A DNA stretch of 38,953 nucleotides from JAVJUS01 sp040220455. GTDB taxonomy: Bacteria > Pseudomonadota > Alphaproteobacteria > DSM-16000 > Inquilinaceae. A model generated the notes under the pieces. That model was not told where the DNA came from. It was given only the letters and a program-made list of their open reading frames with translations, and searched no databases. The stretch is taken from contig JAVJUS010000060.1 in assembly GCA_040220455.1 (NCBI GenBank), positions 1 to 38,953 of the forward strand. Reading direction: 5' to 3'. The position numbers and the translations under genes are program-made. Below, piece by piece: positions 1 to 7,106 of the stretch; position 1 is the first letter of the stretch, and each line of letters starts with the position of its first letter.

Positions 1-227
1 ACGGGCTGGCGGCGGCGCGGGCGACGGCGCCGCAGCTGCGCCGGGTGCTCGGCCGGTTCGACGCGGCGGTGGCGCGGCGGCGGGACCACGAGGTCGCGCT
101 CGCGCCGGAGCAGCTCGGCGCGCTCGGCCAGCGGACGGCGGGCATCCACGCGATCGACGGCTGCTCCCCCGCGATGCGCGACCGCCTGATCCGCCTCGTC
201 GCCCTGGAGGCGCCGGGGCCCTGGTGA
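1..227 (+). CDS. C-terminal end of an unidentified protein (partial)
   Basis: The reading frame is open from base 3 to the TGA at 225-227, so only about 74 C-terminal residues are visible. The fragment is rich in Ala, Arg and Leu, looks helical, and ends EAPGPW. I recognise no domain. GC-rich codon use and the lack of internal stops make it a plausible real gene running in from the left, but alternative frames are also long here. The sequence after it is a dispersed repeat, not another gene. Confidence 0.5.
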   Translation, partial: GLAAARATAPQLRRVLGRFDAAVARRRDHEVALAPEQLGALGQRTAGIHAIDGCSPAMRDRLIRLVALEAPGPW

Positions 228-249
228 GGGGGCGGCCGGGCGGGGGATC

Positions 250-433
250 AACCACGAAGGCACGACGGCACGAAGCTGTCTCACGAAGGGGCCTGGCGCG
301 ATCTCCGGACCGGGCCGCCCGGGGCCGAAAGGTCTTTGTATTACAGGCGCCTGACGGCGCCGGGCCCGTGGGCCGAAGGCGCGCCCCGCACCCCTTCGTG
401 AGACACCTTCGTGACCTTCGTGTATTCGTGGTT
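250..433. repeat. Imperfect inverted repeat, CACGAAGG type (MITE-like)
   Basis: The left arm at 250-291 begins aaccacgaaggcacg. The right arm at 391-433 is its reverse complement with a few mismatches and one indel. About 100 bases of GC-rich spacer lie between them and no gene is apparent. A half copy of the same motif (cttcgtgacg...cttcgtggttc) is found at 35081-35119, so it is a dispersed element. Similar CACGAAGG-rich intergenic repeats are common in proteobacterial genomes; their function is unknown. Confidence 0.75.
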
Positions 434-468
434 CAACAAGACCGTGAGGACGGCGCCGGCGGCGCGGT

Positions 469-499
469 GTCGGGTTCGCTTCGCTCAGCCGACCTACGG
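469..499. repeat. Dispersed 31-bp intergenic repeat, copy 1
   Basis: The sequence gtcgggttcgcttcgctc followed by agccgacctacgg recurs with three mismatches at 34896-34926. The ends are complementary (gtcgg / ccgac), so it can form a hairpin. It lies just past the stop codon of the leftward metallopeptidase gene and may act as an mRNA 3' structure, but there is no T-run. Confidence 0.7.
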
Positions 500-505
500 G
501 GTCGG

Positions 506-943
506 TTATTCCGCCGAGGCCTCGATGGCTTCCATGTCCTCGTCGGAGAAGCCGAAGTGGTGGCCGATCTCGTGGATCAGGACGTGGCGGACCACGTGGT
601 CCAGGGGCTCGCCCGTGTCGCACCAGTAGTCGAGGATCGGCCGGCGGTAGAGGAAGATCATGTCCGGCTGCTGGCGCACGAAGGCCGTCTCGGCCTCGCC
701 GAAGGGCACGCCCGAATAGAGGCCCAGCAGGTCGAACGGGCTCTCCAGACCCATCTCCGCGAGGGTGTCCTCGTCGGGGAAGTCGACCACGCGGATCGCG
801 ACGCCGCGCACCAGGCCGACCAACTCCGCCGGCAGGCTCTCCAGCGCGGCCTCGGCCATCGTGGTCATCTCGTCGAGGTCGGGGGCGGTGACACGGGCTG
901 ACATGCGGGCAAGCGCGCGGGTTACGAAGGACGACCGGCTCAT
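506..943 (-). CDS. Metallopeptidase family protein (minimal zincin, HExxH)
   Basis: The product is 145 residues. The motif HEIGHHFG (HExxHxxG) near the C-terminus is the zinc-binding helix of a zincin, with the two His as ligands and the Glu as general base. It is followed by acidic residues (FSDEDMEAIE), the pattern of the small 'metallopeptidase family protein' group formerly called DUF1025. These are short cytoplasmic proteins whose substrates are largely unknown. I start at the ATG at 941-943 (MSRSSFVTR), behind a weak purine stretch; an internal ATG at 902-904 (MSARVTAP) is the alternative and fits the conserved core as well. It is flanked on both sides by repeat-filled intergenic DNA. 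Confidence 0.85.
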   Translation of the reverse strand: MSRSSFVTRALARMSARVTAPDLDEMTTMAEAALESLPAELVGLVRGVAIRVVDFPDEDTLAEMGLESPFDLLGLYSGVPFGEAETAFVRQQPDMIFLYRRPILDYWCDTGEPLDHVVRHVLIHEIGHHFGFSDEDMEAIEASAE

Positions 944-1030
944 GCCCTCGACCCTAACCCGGCCGCCCCGCCGGCGCCATGGGGTGCGGTGTCCGGAGGG
1001 CGGGTTCTGGGAGGACCATCGGCCCCGCGT

Positions 1031-1160
1031 CCCCTCTCCCGGCGGGAGAGGGACAGGGTGAGGGGGTGCGGGCTTCGGGGCACGGTCCGGACGTCCGTAT
1101 CCCCTCACCCTCCCACGGCCTGACGGCCGCGGGCCCCTCCCTCTCCCCACGGGAGAGGGG
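1031..1160. repeat. Paired palindromic intergenic repeat (CCCTCTCCC/GGGAGAGGG)
   Basis: Two hairpin-forming blocks face each other. The left block at about 1031-1066 is cccctctcccggcgggagag followed by ggacagggtgaggggg. The right block at about 1101-1160 holds cccctcaccct and then ctctccccacgggagagggg. Each folds on itself and the two are also complementary. They lie between the stop of glnD and the start of the next leftward gene, so the structure may end or attenuate glnD transcription. This repeat type is widespread in GC-rich proteobacteria. Confidence 0.7.
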
Positions 1161-1175
1161 TCCGGCAGCGCCCCC

Positions 1176-4145
1176 CTACCGCTTGAGGCGGGCGGGTTGG
1201 CGGCGGCGGGGTGGGGCGCGGCGGGGTGGGCGGATCGGCGGGGCGGGTGTGCGCGGCACGGGGGCGCAGTCGGGATCGGTCAGCGCGGCGGTGACCTGCC
1301 GGCGGATCTGGGCGAGCTTGGTCTCGTGGCCGATCTTCAGGCCGAAGACGTCCTTGACGTAGAAGACGTCGACCGCCCGCTCGCCGTAGGTCGAGATCTT
1401 GGCCGAGGCGATCTGCAGGCCCAGCGCGCTCAACGCCCGGGTGATGTCGTAGAGCAGGCCCGGCCGGTCGCGGCCGTTGACCTCGACCACCGTGTGGGTG
1501 CGGCTCGCCTCGTTGTCGATGACGACGCGCGGCGGCACCTTGAAGACGCGCAGGCGCGAGGGATAGGCCGCGCGCCGGTCGGCCAGCTCCTTCAGGGGCT
1601 TGAGCCGGCCTTGCAGGCTGCGCTCCACCGTGGCGGAAAGCCGGGCCAGCTTGTCCGGCGCGGCGAACGCCCCGCCCGTGGCCGCGTCCTGGACGCCGAA
1701 CACGTCGAGCGCCATGCCGTCGGTCTGGGTGAAGATCTTGGCGTCGACGATCGTCCCGCCGCACACCGCGATCGCGCCGGCCAGGCGGGAGAACAGCCCC
1801 GGATGGTCGTGGGTGTGGATCGTCACCTCGGTGATCGCCCGGTCCGGGTCGACGCGCGTGTCGACGGTCAGCGTGCGCTCCGCCCGCGCCGCCTCGCGCA
1901 CCAGCCGGGCGTGGCGGGCATGGGTCTCCGCGTCGAGCGACAGCCAGTAGGGCGGGTAGCCCTTGGCCAGGAAGTCCTCGAACTCGGCCTCGGTGAAGTC
2001 GGGCAGCAGGGCGCGCACCGCCTCCTGCGCCGCGGCGACGCGCCGGTCGCGGCCGCCGCTCTCGAACCCGCCGGACATCAGGTCCTTGGCCCGGGTGTAG
2101 AGCTGGCCCAGCAGCGTGCCCTTCCAGGCGTTCCAGCGCCCGGGGCCGACCGCGCTGATGTCCGCGACCGTAAGGACGAGCAGCAGGCGCAGCCGCTCCG
2201 GGCTCTCGACCCGGGCGACGAAGTCCTGGACGGTCTTGTCGTCCTCGATGTCGCGCTTGAGCGCGGTGTCGCTCATCAGCAGGTGCCAGCGCACCAGCCA
2301 TTCCGCCGTCTCGGTCTCCGCCTCGTCGAGGCCGAGCCGGGGGCCCAGCTTGCGCACCACCTTCGCGCCCAGCACCGAATGGTCGCCGCCGCGGCCCTTG
2401 CAGATGTCGTGGCAGAACATCGCCACGAACAGCGCGCGGCGGGAGTCGATCTGGCGGATCAGGTCGGTCGCCAGCGGCAGCGAGTCGGCCAGCTCGCCGG
2501 CCGCCATGCGGTGCAGGATGCCGATGGCGAAGAGCGTGTGCTCGTCGACCGTGTAGACATGGTACATGTCGTACTGCATCTGCGCGACGACGCGGCCGAA
2601 ATCCGGGACGAAGCGGCCCAGCACCCCGGCCTCGTTCATCCGCCGGAGCGTCGCCTCCGCCCCCTTGGACGCGCACAGGATCTCCAGGAACAGCCGGTTG
2701 GCCTCCGGATCGGCGCGCAGCTTCGGCCCGACCAGCCGCAGCGAGCGGGTCATCGCCTTGATGGCGTTGGGGTGGATGTCCAGCCCGTTGGCCGCGGCCA
2801 TGTGGAACAGGCGGATCAGGTCGACCGGCTGCTTGCGGAAGTGCTTGTCGTCGGGGATGTCCAGGCGCCCGCCCTCGAGCACGAAGCCGTCGAGCGGCTG
2901 GCGCGCCCGGCTCAGCCGGGCCAGCCCCTTGAGCGCCGGGATCGACGGCAGCGAGGGCTTGCGCTTGCTCTCCGCCTCCAGGGCGGCGCAGATGATCCGG
3001 GTCAGCCCGCCGACATCCTTGGCGATCAGGAAGTAGTGCTTCATGAAGCGCTCGACGCCCGACGCGCCGGCGTGATCGGTGTAGCCCATGCGCCGGCCGA
3101 TCTCGCTCTGCACGTCAAAGGTCAGCCGCTCCTCCGCCCGGCCGGTGAGGTAGTGCAGGTGGCAGCGCAGCGTGCGCAGGAAGCTCTGCGCCTTGAGGAA
3201 CCGCTCGGCCTCGTCGCGCAGCAGCACGCCCTCGCGCACCAGCCCGTCGACGTCGTCGAGCGGGTGCAGGTACTTGCCCAGCCAGAACAGGGTCTGGAGG
3301 TCGCGCAGGCCGCCCTTGCCGTCCTTGATGTTGGGCTCCAGGACGTAGCGGCTGTCGCCCAGCTTGCGGTGCCGGTCGTCGCGCTCGGCGAGCTTGGCCT
3401 CGACGAACTCCGTGCCCGTCGTGGCGACCACCTCCTTGAAGAAGCGTCGTCGGAACTCGTCATAGAGAGCGGCATCGCCCCAGAGCGGCCGGCTCTCCAG
3501 CAGGCTCGTCCGGATGGTCACGTCGCCGCGCGCCGCGCGCAGGCACTCGTCGGCCGAGCGCACCGCGTGGCCGACCTTGAGCCCCAGGTCCCACAGGGCG
3601 TAGAGCAGCGTCTCGACCACCTGCTCGACCCGCGGCGTGCGCTTGTAGGGCAGCAGGAACAGCAGGTCGACATCCGACATGGGCGCCAGCTCGCCCCGGC
3701 CGTAGCCGCCGACGGCGACCAGGGCGAAGCGCTCGCCGACGGTCGGGTTGTAGGCCGGCGACAGGCGCTCGGCGACGACCTCCGCCAGGCCGCGGATCAG
3801 CCGGTCCATCATCAGCGACTGCTGGGCCACGCAGGCGTCGCCGCCGCCCAGATCCTCCAGGAAGCGACGCCGGATCTCCGCCCGGCCGTGCTCCAGATGG
3901 GCGCGCGCGGCGGCGACCAGGCGCCCGCGCACCGCCGCGTCGTCGATCGGGCCCGACTCCGCGTCGCCGGTCCCCGCCTCGAGCGCGGCGGCGAGGTCCT
4001 CGGCCAGGGCGCGCGGGTCCAGGATGGCGTCGGGATCGGCGACGCCGGCGGCGGCCGGGGCGGGCACGGCGGTGGCGGCAGGGTCGGTGGCGGCGGCGTC
4101 CGAGCCGAAGGCGGAGACGCCGGCGATCTTGAGGCGTTCGAGCAT
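1176..4145 (-). CDS. glnD: [Protein-PII] uridylyltransferase / uridylyl-removing enzyme
   Basis: GlnD adds UMP to PII proteins when glutamine is low and removes it when glutamine is high, setting the activity of glutamine synthetase control and the Ntr system. The 989-residue product has all four expected parts: a nucleotidyltransferase domain with GGYGRGELAPMSDVD (146-160, catalytic Asp158/Asp160), a helical linker domain, an HD hydrolase domain with FCHDICKG near residue 578, and two C-terminal ACT domains beginning near 771 (HTHDHPGLFSRL) and 888 (NGRDRPGLLYDI) that sense glutamine. The start MLERLKIAGV is the first ATG before the conserved part. The first 60 residues are an Ala/Pro-rich, low-complexity extension. 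A divergent two-component system begins 81 bp away. Confidence 0.97.
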   Translation of the reverse strand: MLERLKIAGVSAFGSDAAATDPAATAVPAPAAAGVADPDAILDPRALAEDLAAALEAGTGDAESGPIDDAAVRGRLVAAARAHLEHGRAEIRRRFLEDLGGGDACVAQQSLMMDRLIRGLAEVVAERLSPAYNPTVGERFALVAVGGYGRGELAPMSDVDLLFLLPYKRTPRVEQVVETLLYALWDLGLKVGHAVRSADECLRAARGDVTIRTSLLESRPLWGDAALYDEFRRRFFKEVVATTGTEFVEAKLAERDDRHRKLGDSRYVLEPNIKDGKGGLRDLQTLFWLGKYLHPLDDVDGLVREGVLLRDEAERFLKAQSFLRTLRCHLHYLTGRAEERLTFDVQSEIGRRMGYTDHAGASGVERFMKHYFLIAKDVGGLTRIICAALEAESKRKPSLPSIPALKGLARLSRARQPLDGFVLEGGRLDIPDDKHFRKQPVDLIRLFHMAAANGLDIHPNAIKAMTRSLRLVGPKLRADPEANRLFLEILCASKGAEATLRRMNEAGVLGRFVPDFGRVVAQMQYDMYHVYTVDEHTLFAIGILHRMAAGELADSLPLATDLIRQIDSRRALFVAMFCHDICKGRGGDHSVLGAKVVRKLGPRLGLDEAETETAEWLVRWHLLMSDTALKRDIEDDKTVQDFVARVESPERLRLLLVLTVADISAVGPGRWNAWKGTLLGQLYTRAKDLMSGGFESGGRDRRVAAAQEAVRALLPDFTEAEFEDFLAKGYPPYWLSLDAETHARHARLVREAARAERTLTVDTRVDPDRAITEVTIHTHDHPGLFSRLAGAIAVCGGTIVDAKIFTQTDGMALDVFGVQDAATGGAFAAPDKLARLSATVERSLQGRLKPLKELADRRAAYPSRLRVFKVPPRVVIDNEASRTHTVVEVNGRDRPGLLYDITRALSALGLQIASAKISTYGERAVDVFYVKDVFGLKIGHETKLAQIRRQVTAALTDPDCAPVPRTPAPPIRPPRRAPPRRRQPARLKR

Positions 4146-4226
4146 GCCGCCAATGTAGGAGACCGCGGCGTTACTTTCGAGTGAAGCGCCGACGGGACGG
4201 GCCGGAAGGGGGACCGTGCGAGGGGG

Positions 4227-4904
4227 ATGCGCATCCTGATCATCGAGGACGACGCGGCGGCCGGCGACTATGTCGCCAAGGGGCTGGCCGAGCAGGGCCA
4301 CACGGCCGAGCGCGCCGCCGACGGGCGCGACGGGCTGGTGCGCGCGCTGGAGGGCGGCTGGGATGCCCTGGTCGTCGACCGCATGCTGCCCGGCCTCGAC
4401 GGGCTGTCGATAATCGAGACCCTGCGGCGCCAGGGCGACACCACGCCGGTGCTGATCCTCAGCGCCCTCGACCAGGTCGACGAGCGCGTCCGGGGGCTGC
4501 GCGCCGGCGGCGACGACTATCTGGCCAAGCCCTTCGCCTTCTCCGAGCTGGCCGCCCGGCTCGACGCCATCACCCGGCGCGGCACGGCGCCGGCGCCGGA
4601 GACGGAACTCACCGTCGGCGACCTGACGCTCGACCTCTTGAGCCGGACGGCGAGCCGGGCCGGGCGGGCGATCGAGCTCCAGCCGCGCGAGTACCGCATC
4701 CTGGAATGCCTGATGCGCAACGCCGGGCGCATCGTCACCCGCACGATGCTGCTGGAGCGGGTCTGGAGCTACCACTTCGACCCGCAGACCAACGTCATCG
4801 ACGTCCATATCAGCCGCCTGCGGCAGAAGATCGACCGGGACTTCGACCGGCCGCTGCTGCACACGGTGCGCGGCGCGGGGTACTGCCTACGTGACCCCGG
4901 CTAG
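4227..4904 (+). CDS. OmpR/PhoB-family response regulator
   Basis: The product is 225 residues. The receiver domain (1-115) has the acidic pair Asp8/Asp9, the phosphoacceptor Asp51 (VVDRMLPGLDG), Ser79 and Lys101 (LAKPF). The C-terminal winged-helix DNA-binding domain (about 130-222) has the usual ELQPREYRILECLM and DVHISRLRQKI segments. It is therefore a phosphorylation-controlled transcription factor. The sensor kinase gene overlaps its 3' end by 14 bp, so the two are co-translated partners. The regulon is unknown. The neighbouring riboswitch gene is a possible but unproven target. Confidence 0.95.
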   Translation: MRILIIEDDAAAGDYVAKGLAEQGHTAERAADGRDGLVRALEGGWDALVVDRMLPGLDGLSIIETLRRQGDTTPVLILSALDQVDERVRGLRAGGDDYLAKPFAFSELAARLDAITRRGTAPAPETELTVGDLTLDLLSRTASRAGRAIELQPREYRILECLMRNAGRIVTRTMLLERVWSYHFDPQTNVIDVHISRLRQKIDRDFDRPLLHTVRGAGYCLRDPG

Positions 4905-6348
4905 GCTGCTCTCCACTTCGGCGTTCCGCTACGCCCTGATCTACGCCGCGCTGGTCTGGGTGGCGCTGGCCGGCGTGCTGGGCGTGGTCTATGTCCGCAC
5001 GGTCGCGGTGATCGACGCCCAGATCGAGGACACGATCGAGGCGGAGATCCGCGGCCTGGCCGAGCAGTACCGCCAGCGCGGCCTGGGCGGCCTGCGCACG
5101 GTGATCGAGCGGCGCAGCGCCGACAATCCGGGCCTGCGCAACGTCTACCTGCTCACCGACCCGGCCTACCGGCCGATTGCCGGAAACCTGGAATCCTGGC
5201 CGGCCGAGGCGGTGCTGGCGCGCGACTGGGTGGCCTTCTCCGTCCGCCCGGAGATGCCCGAGGCGGGACCCCGGCCGGTCAAGGCGCGCCCGTTCGATCT
5301 GACCGGCGGTGTGCACCTGCTGGTCGGGCGCGACACGACCGAGCGCGAGGTCCTGCGCCGCGCCGTGCTCGGCTCGGCCGCCGTCGCCGGCGTGCTGGGC
5401 GGCGCGCTGGCGCTGGCCATCGGCCTCGCCATGAGCCGCCAGATCCTGCGCCGGATCGACGGCCTGGGCCGCGGCGCGGGGGAGATCCTGGCCGGCGACC
5501 TGAACCGGCGCATGCCGGTCTCGCCCCGCGACGACGAGTTCGACCGCCTGGCCGAGCGGCTCAACGCGATGCTCGACCGCATCCAGGCGCTGATGGACGG
5601 CATGCGCTCGGTCGCCGACGACATCGCCCACGACCTGAAGAGCCCGATCTCGCGCCTGCGCAGCCGGGTCGAACTGCGCCTGATGCAGCCGCGCGACGCC
5701 GAGGCCGACGCCCGCGTCCTGGAGGAGACGATCGCCGAGGCGGATGCGATCCTCGCCACCTTCAACGCCCTGCTGAGCATCGCGCTCGCGGAATCCGGGG
5801 CGCTCAGGCGGGATTTCGAGACCGTCGACCCGGCGGCCGTCGCGCGCGACGCGGAGGAGCTCTACGCCCCGGCCGCGGCGGAGGCGGGCCTCGCCTTCGA
5901 GGCCGATATCGCGGAGACCGGGACGATCCTCGGCAGCCGGGAGCTCTTGTCCCGGGCGCTCGCCAACCTGCTCGACAACGCGCTGAAATACACCCCCGAC
6001 GGCGGCCGCGTGCGGCTGAGCGTCCGGCCGGGCCCCGACGGCCCGCGCCTGGCGGTCGCCGATACCGGGCCGGGCATCCCGGCGGCGGATCGCGAGCGGG
6101 TGCTCGACCGCTTCACCCGGCTCGAAGAGAGCCGAGGTCGGCCGGGCAGCGGCCTCGGCCTCGCCCTGGTCGCCGCCGTCGCCCGGCTGCACGACGCCCG
6201 GCTCGCCCTCGACGACACGCCAGGGGGCGGCCTGACCGCGACGATCGCCTTCGCCGGGCCGGAGAGGGCGCCGGGGGGACGGGCGGCACAAGGTCTCCGG
6301 AGCCGGGACCGCGAAGCTTTGCCCCCGCCCGGCGCCGGAGTAGGGTGA
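4891..6348 (+). CDS. Sensor histidine kinase (HAMP, HisKA, HATPase)
   Basis: The product is 485 residues from a GTG start inside the end of the response regulator gene. There are two membrane segments (about 13-40 and 158-182) flanking a periplasmic sensor region of about 115 residues, then a HAMP linker, the phosphoacceptor His247 in DIAHDLKSPISRLRSR, the N box with Asn363 (NLLDNALKYTPDGG), the G1 box DTGPGIP (391-397) and GSGLGLALV (419-427). All catalytic motifs are intact. The sensor domain resembles nothing I can name, so the signal is unknown. The last 25 or so residues after TATIAFAG are low-complexity and run up to the cobalamin riboswitch, whose promoter must lie in this reading frame. 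Confidence 0.93.
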   Translation: MTPARLLSTSAFRYALIYAALVWVALAGVLGVVYVRTVAVIDAQIEDTIEAEIRGLAEQYRQRGLGGLRTVIERRSADNPGLRNVYLLTDPAYRPIAGNLESWPAEAVLARDWVAFSVRPEMPEAGPRPVKARPFDLTGGVHLLVGRDTTEREVLRRAVLGSAAVAGVLGGALALAIGLAMSRQILRRIDGLGRGAGEILAGDLNRRMPVSPRDDEFDRLAERLNAMLDRIQALMDGMRSVADDIAHDLKSPISRLRSRVELRLMQPRDAEADARVLEETIAEADAILATFNALLSIALAESGALRRDFETVDPAAVARDAEELYAPAAAEAGLAFEADIAETGTILGSRELLSRALANLLDNALKYTPDGGRVRLSVRPGPDGPRLAVADTGPGIPAADRERVLDRFTRLEESRGRPGSGLGLALVAAVARLHDARLALDDTPGGGLTATIAFAGPERAPGGRAAQGLRSRDREALPPPGAGVG

Positions 6349-6350
6349 CA

Positions 6351-6535
6351 CCCGGGTTCGGTGCCCGACTCGGGCCCGAGAAGAGGGAAGCCGGTGAGAT
6401 GCCGGCGCTGCCCCCGCAACTGTGAGCGGCGAGCCCGCCCCCGAAGCCACTGGGCCGACAGGCCCGGGAAGGCGGGGCGACCGGGCCGTGACCCGCGAGC
6501 CAGGAGACCTGCCGGACCCGCGACGCCAACCCGGG
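6351..6535 (+). ncRNA. Cobalamin riboswitch
   Basis: The conserved core of the B12 aptamer is present in order: agagggaagccggtgag, then ctgcccccgcaactgtgagc, a cactggg...cccgggaagg arm, and the B12 box gccaggagacctgcc at about 6499-6513. The closing P1 helix is perfect: cccgggtt (6351-6358) pairs with aacccggg (6528-6535). A short hairpin follows (6538-6542 with 6548-6552) with GGAGG in its loop, just before the real ribosome-binding site aaggag at 6554-6559. That arrangement suggests control of translation, in which B12 binding hides the start region. A weak promoter-like pair (ctttgc 6317-6322, tagggt 6341-6346) precedes it. Confidence 0.93.
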
Positions 6536-6565
6536 ACGGGGCGGAGGGCCCCGAAGGAGCTAGAG

Positions 6566-7066
6566 ATGCGCAATACCCTGATTGCCGCGGCTGCCGTCGT
6601 CGGCCTCGTGGCGGCCGTACCCGCCATCGCCCATCACGCGGGCGAGATCTCGCAAGCCGGCGACATCCGCGTCAGCCATGCCTGGACCGAGGAGACCTCG
6701 GCCATGGCCCACGCGGTAGACGTCTACCTGACCGTGGAGAACACGGGCGAGGTGGCCGACCGGCTGGTCGGCGCGAACACGGGCTTCACCGAGCCGGGCG
6801 TCTTCCAGGCCTCGGTCATCGGCACCGACGGCGCGGTGGCGGTGCGCGAGGTGCCGGCCGTGACGATCGAGCCCGGCCAGTCGATCACCTTCCAGCCCGG
6901 CGGCATCCACATCGTGCTCAACGACGTGCAGCAGGCCCTGATGGCCGGCGATCACTTCGACATGACGCTGGAATTCGAGACCGCGGGCACGCTCGCCGTC
7001 GAGGTCGAGATCGAGGAGCCGCACGGCGAGGATCACGATCACGATCACGGGGACGCGGCCGGCTGA
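6566..7066 (+). CDS. Secreted PCu(A)C-like protein under cobalamin riboswitch control
   Basis: The 166-residue product has a signal peptide (1-22, cut near AIAHHAG) and one PCu(A)C-type beta domain, recognised from SHAW, YLTVENTGEVADRLVGA, PGGIHIVLND and GDHFDMTLEFETAGT. True PCu(A)C proteins carry copper to cytochrome oxidase using two His and two Met. Here the HxM site reads HIV, and the upstream His and Met positions are replaced (PGVFQASV, GAVAVREV), so only one ligand seems to be left. The C-terminus has a new metal-type tail, HGEDHDHDHGD. The start at 6566 is set by aaggag and by the riboswitch ahead of it. A role with cobalt or cobalamin in the periplasm is inferred from the riboswitch, not shown by the protein. 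Confidence 0.85.
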   Translation: MRNTLIAAAAVVGLVAAVPAIAHHAGEISQAGDIRVSHAWTEETSAMAHAVDVYLTVENTGEVADRLVGANTGFTEPGVFQASVIGTDGAVAVREVPAVTIEPGQSITFQPGGIHIVLNDVQQALMAGDHFDMTLEFETAGTLAVEVEIEEPHGEDHDHDHGDAAG

Positions 7067-7089
7067 CCCCGGTCGGGCGGGCGTCGCCG

Positions 7090-7106
7090 CGACGGCTCAG
7101 CCGTCG
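7090..7106. terminator. Hairpin between convergent genes (possible bidirectional terminator)
   Basis: CGACGGC (7090-7096) and GCCGTCG (7100-7106) form a perfect 7-bp stem. The three-base loop is the stop codon of the leftward cyclase gene. The rightward PCu(A)C-like gene ends 23 bp before. There is no T-run on either side, so this is a weak call. Confidence 0.35.

Noticed and set aside
1197..4184. Very long open frame on the plus strand across glnD
   Set aside because: It is the antisense shadow of glnD. Its translation is Arg/Gln/His/Ala-rich low complexity with no domain, while the minus frame has full GlnD motifs.
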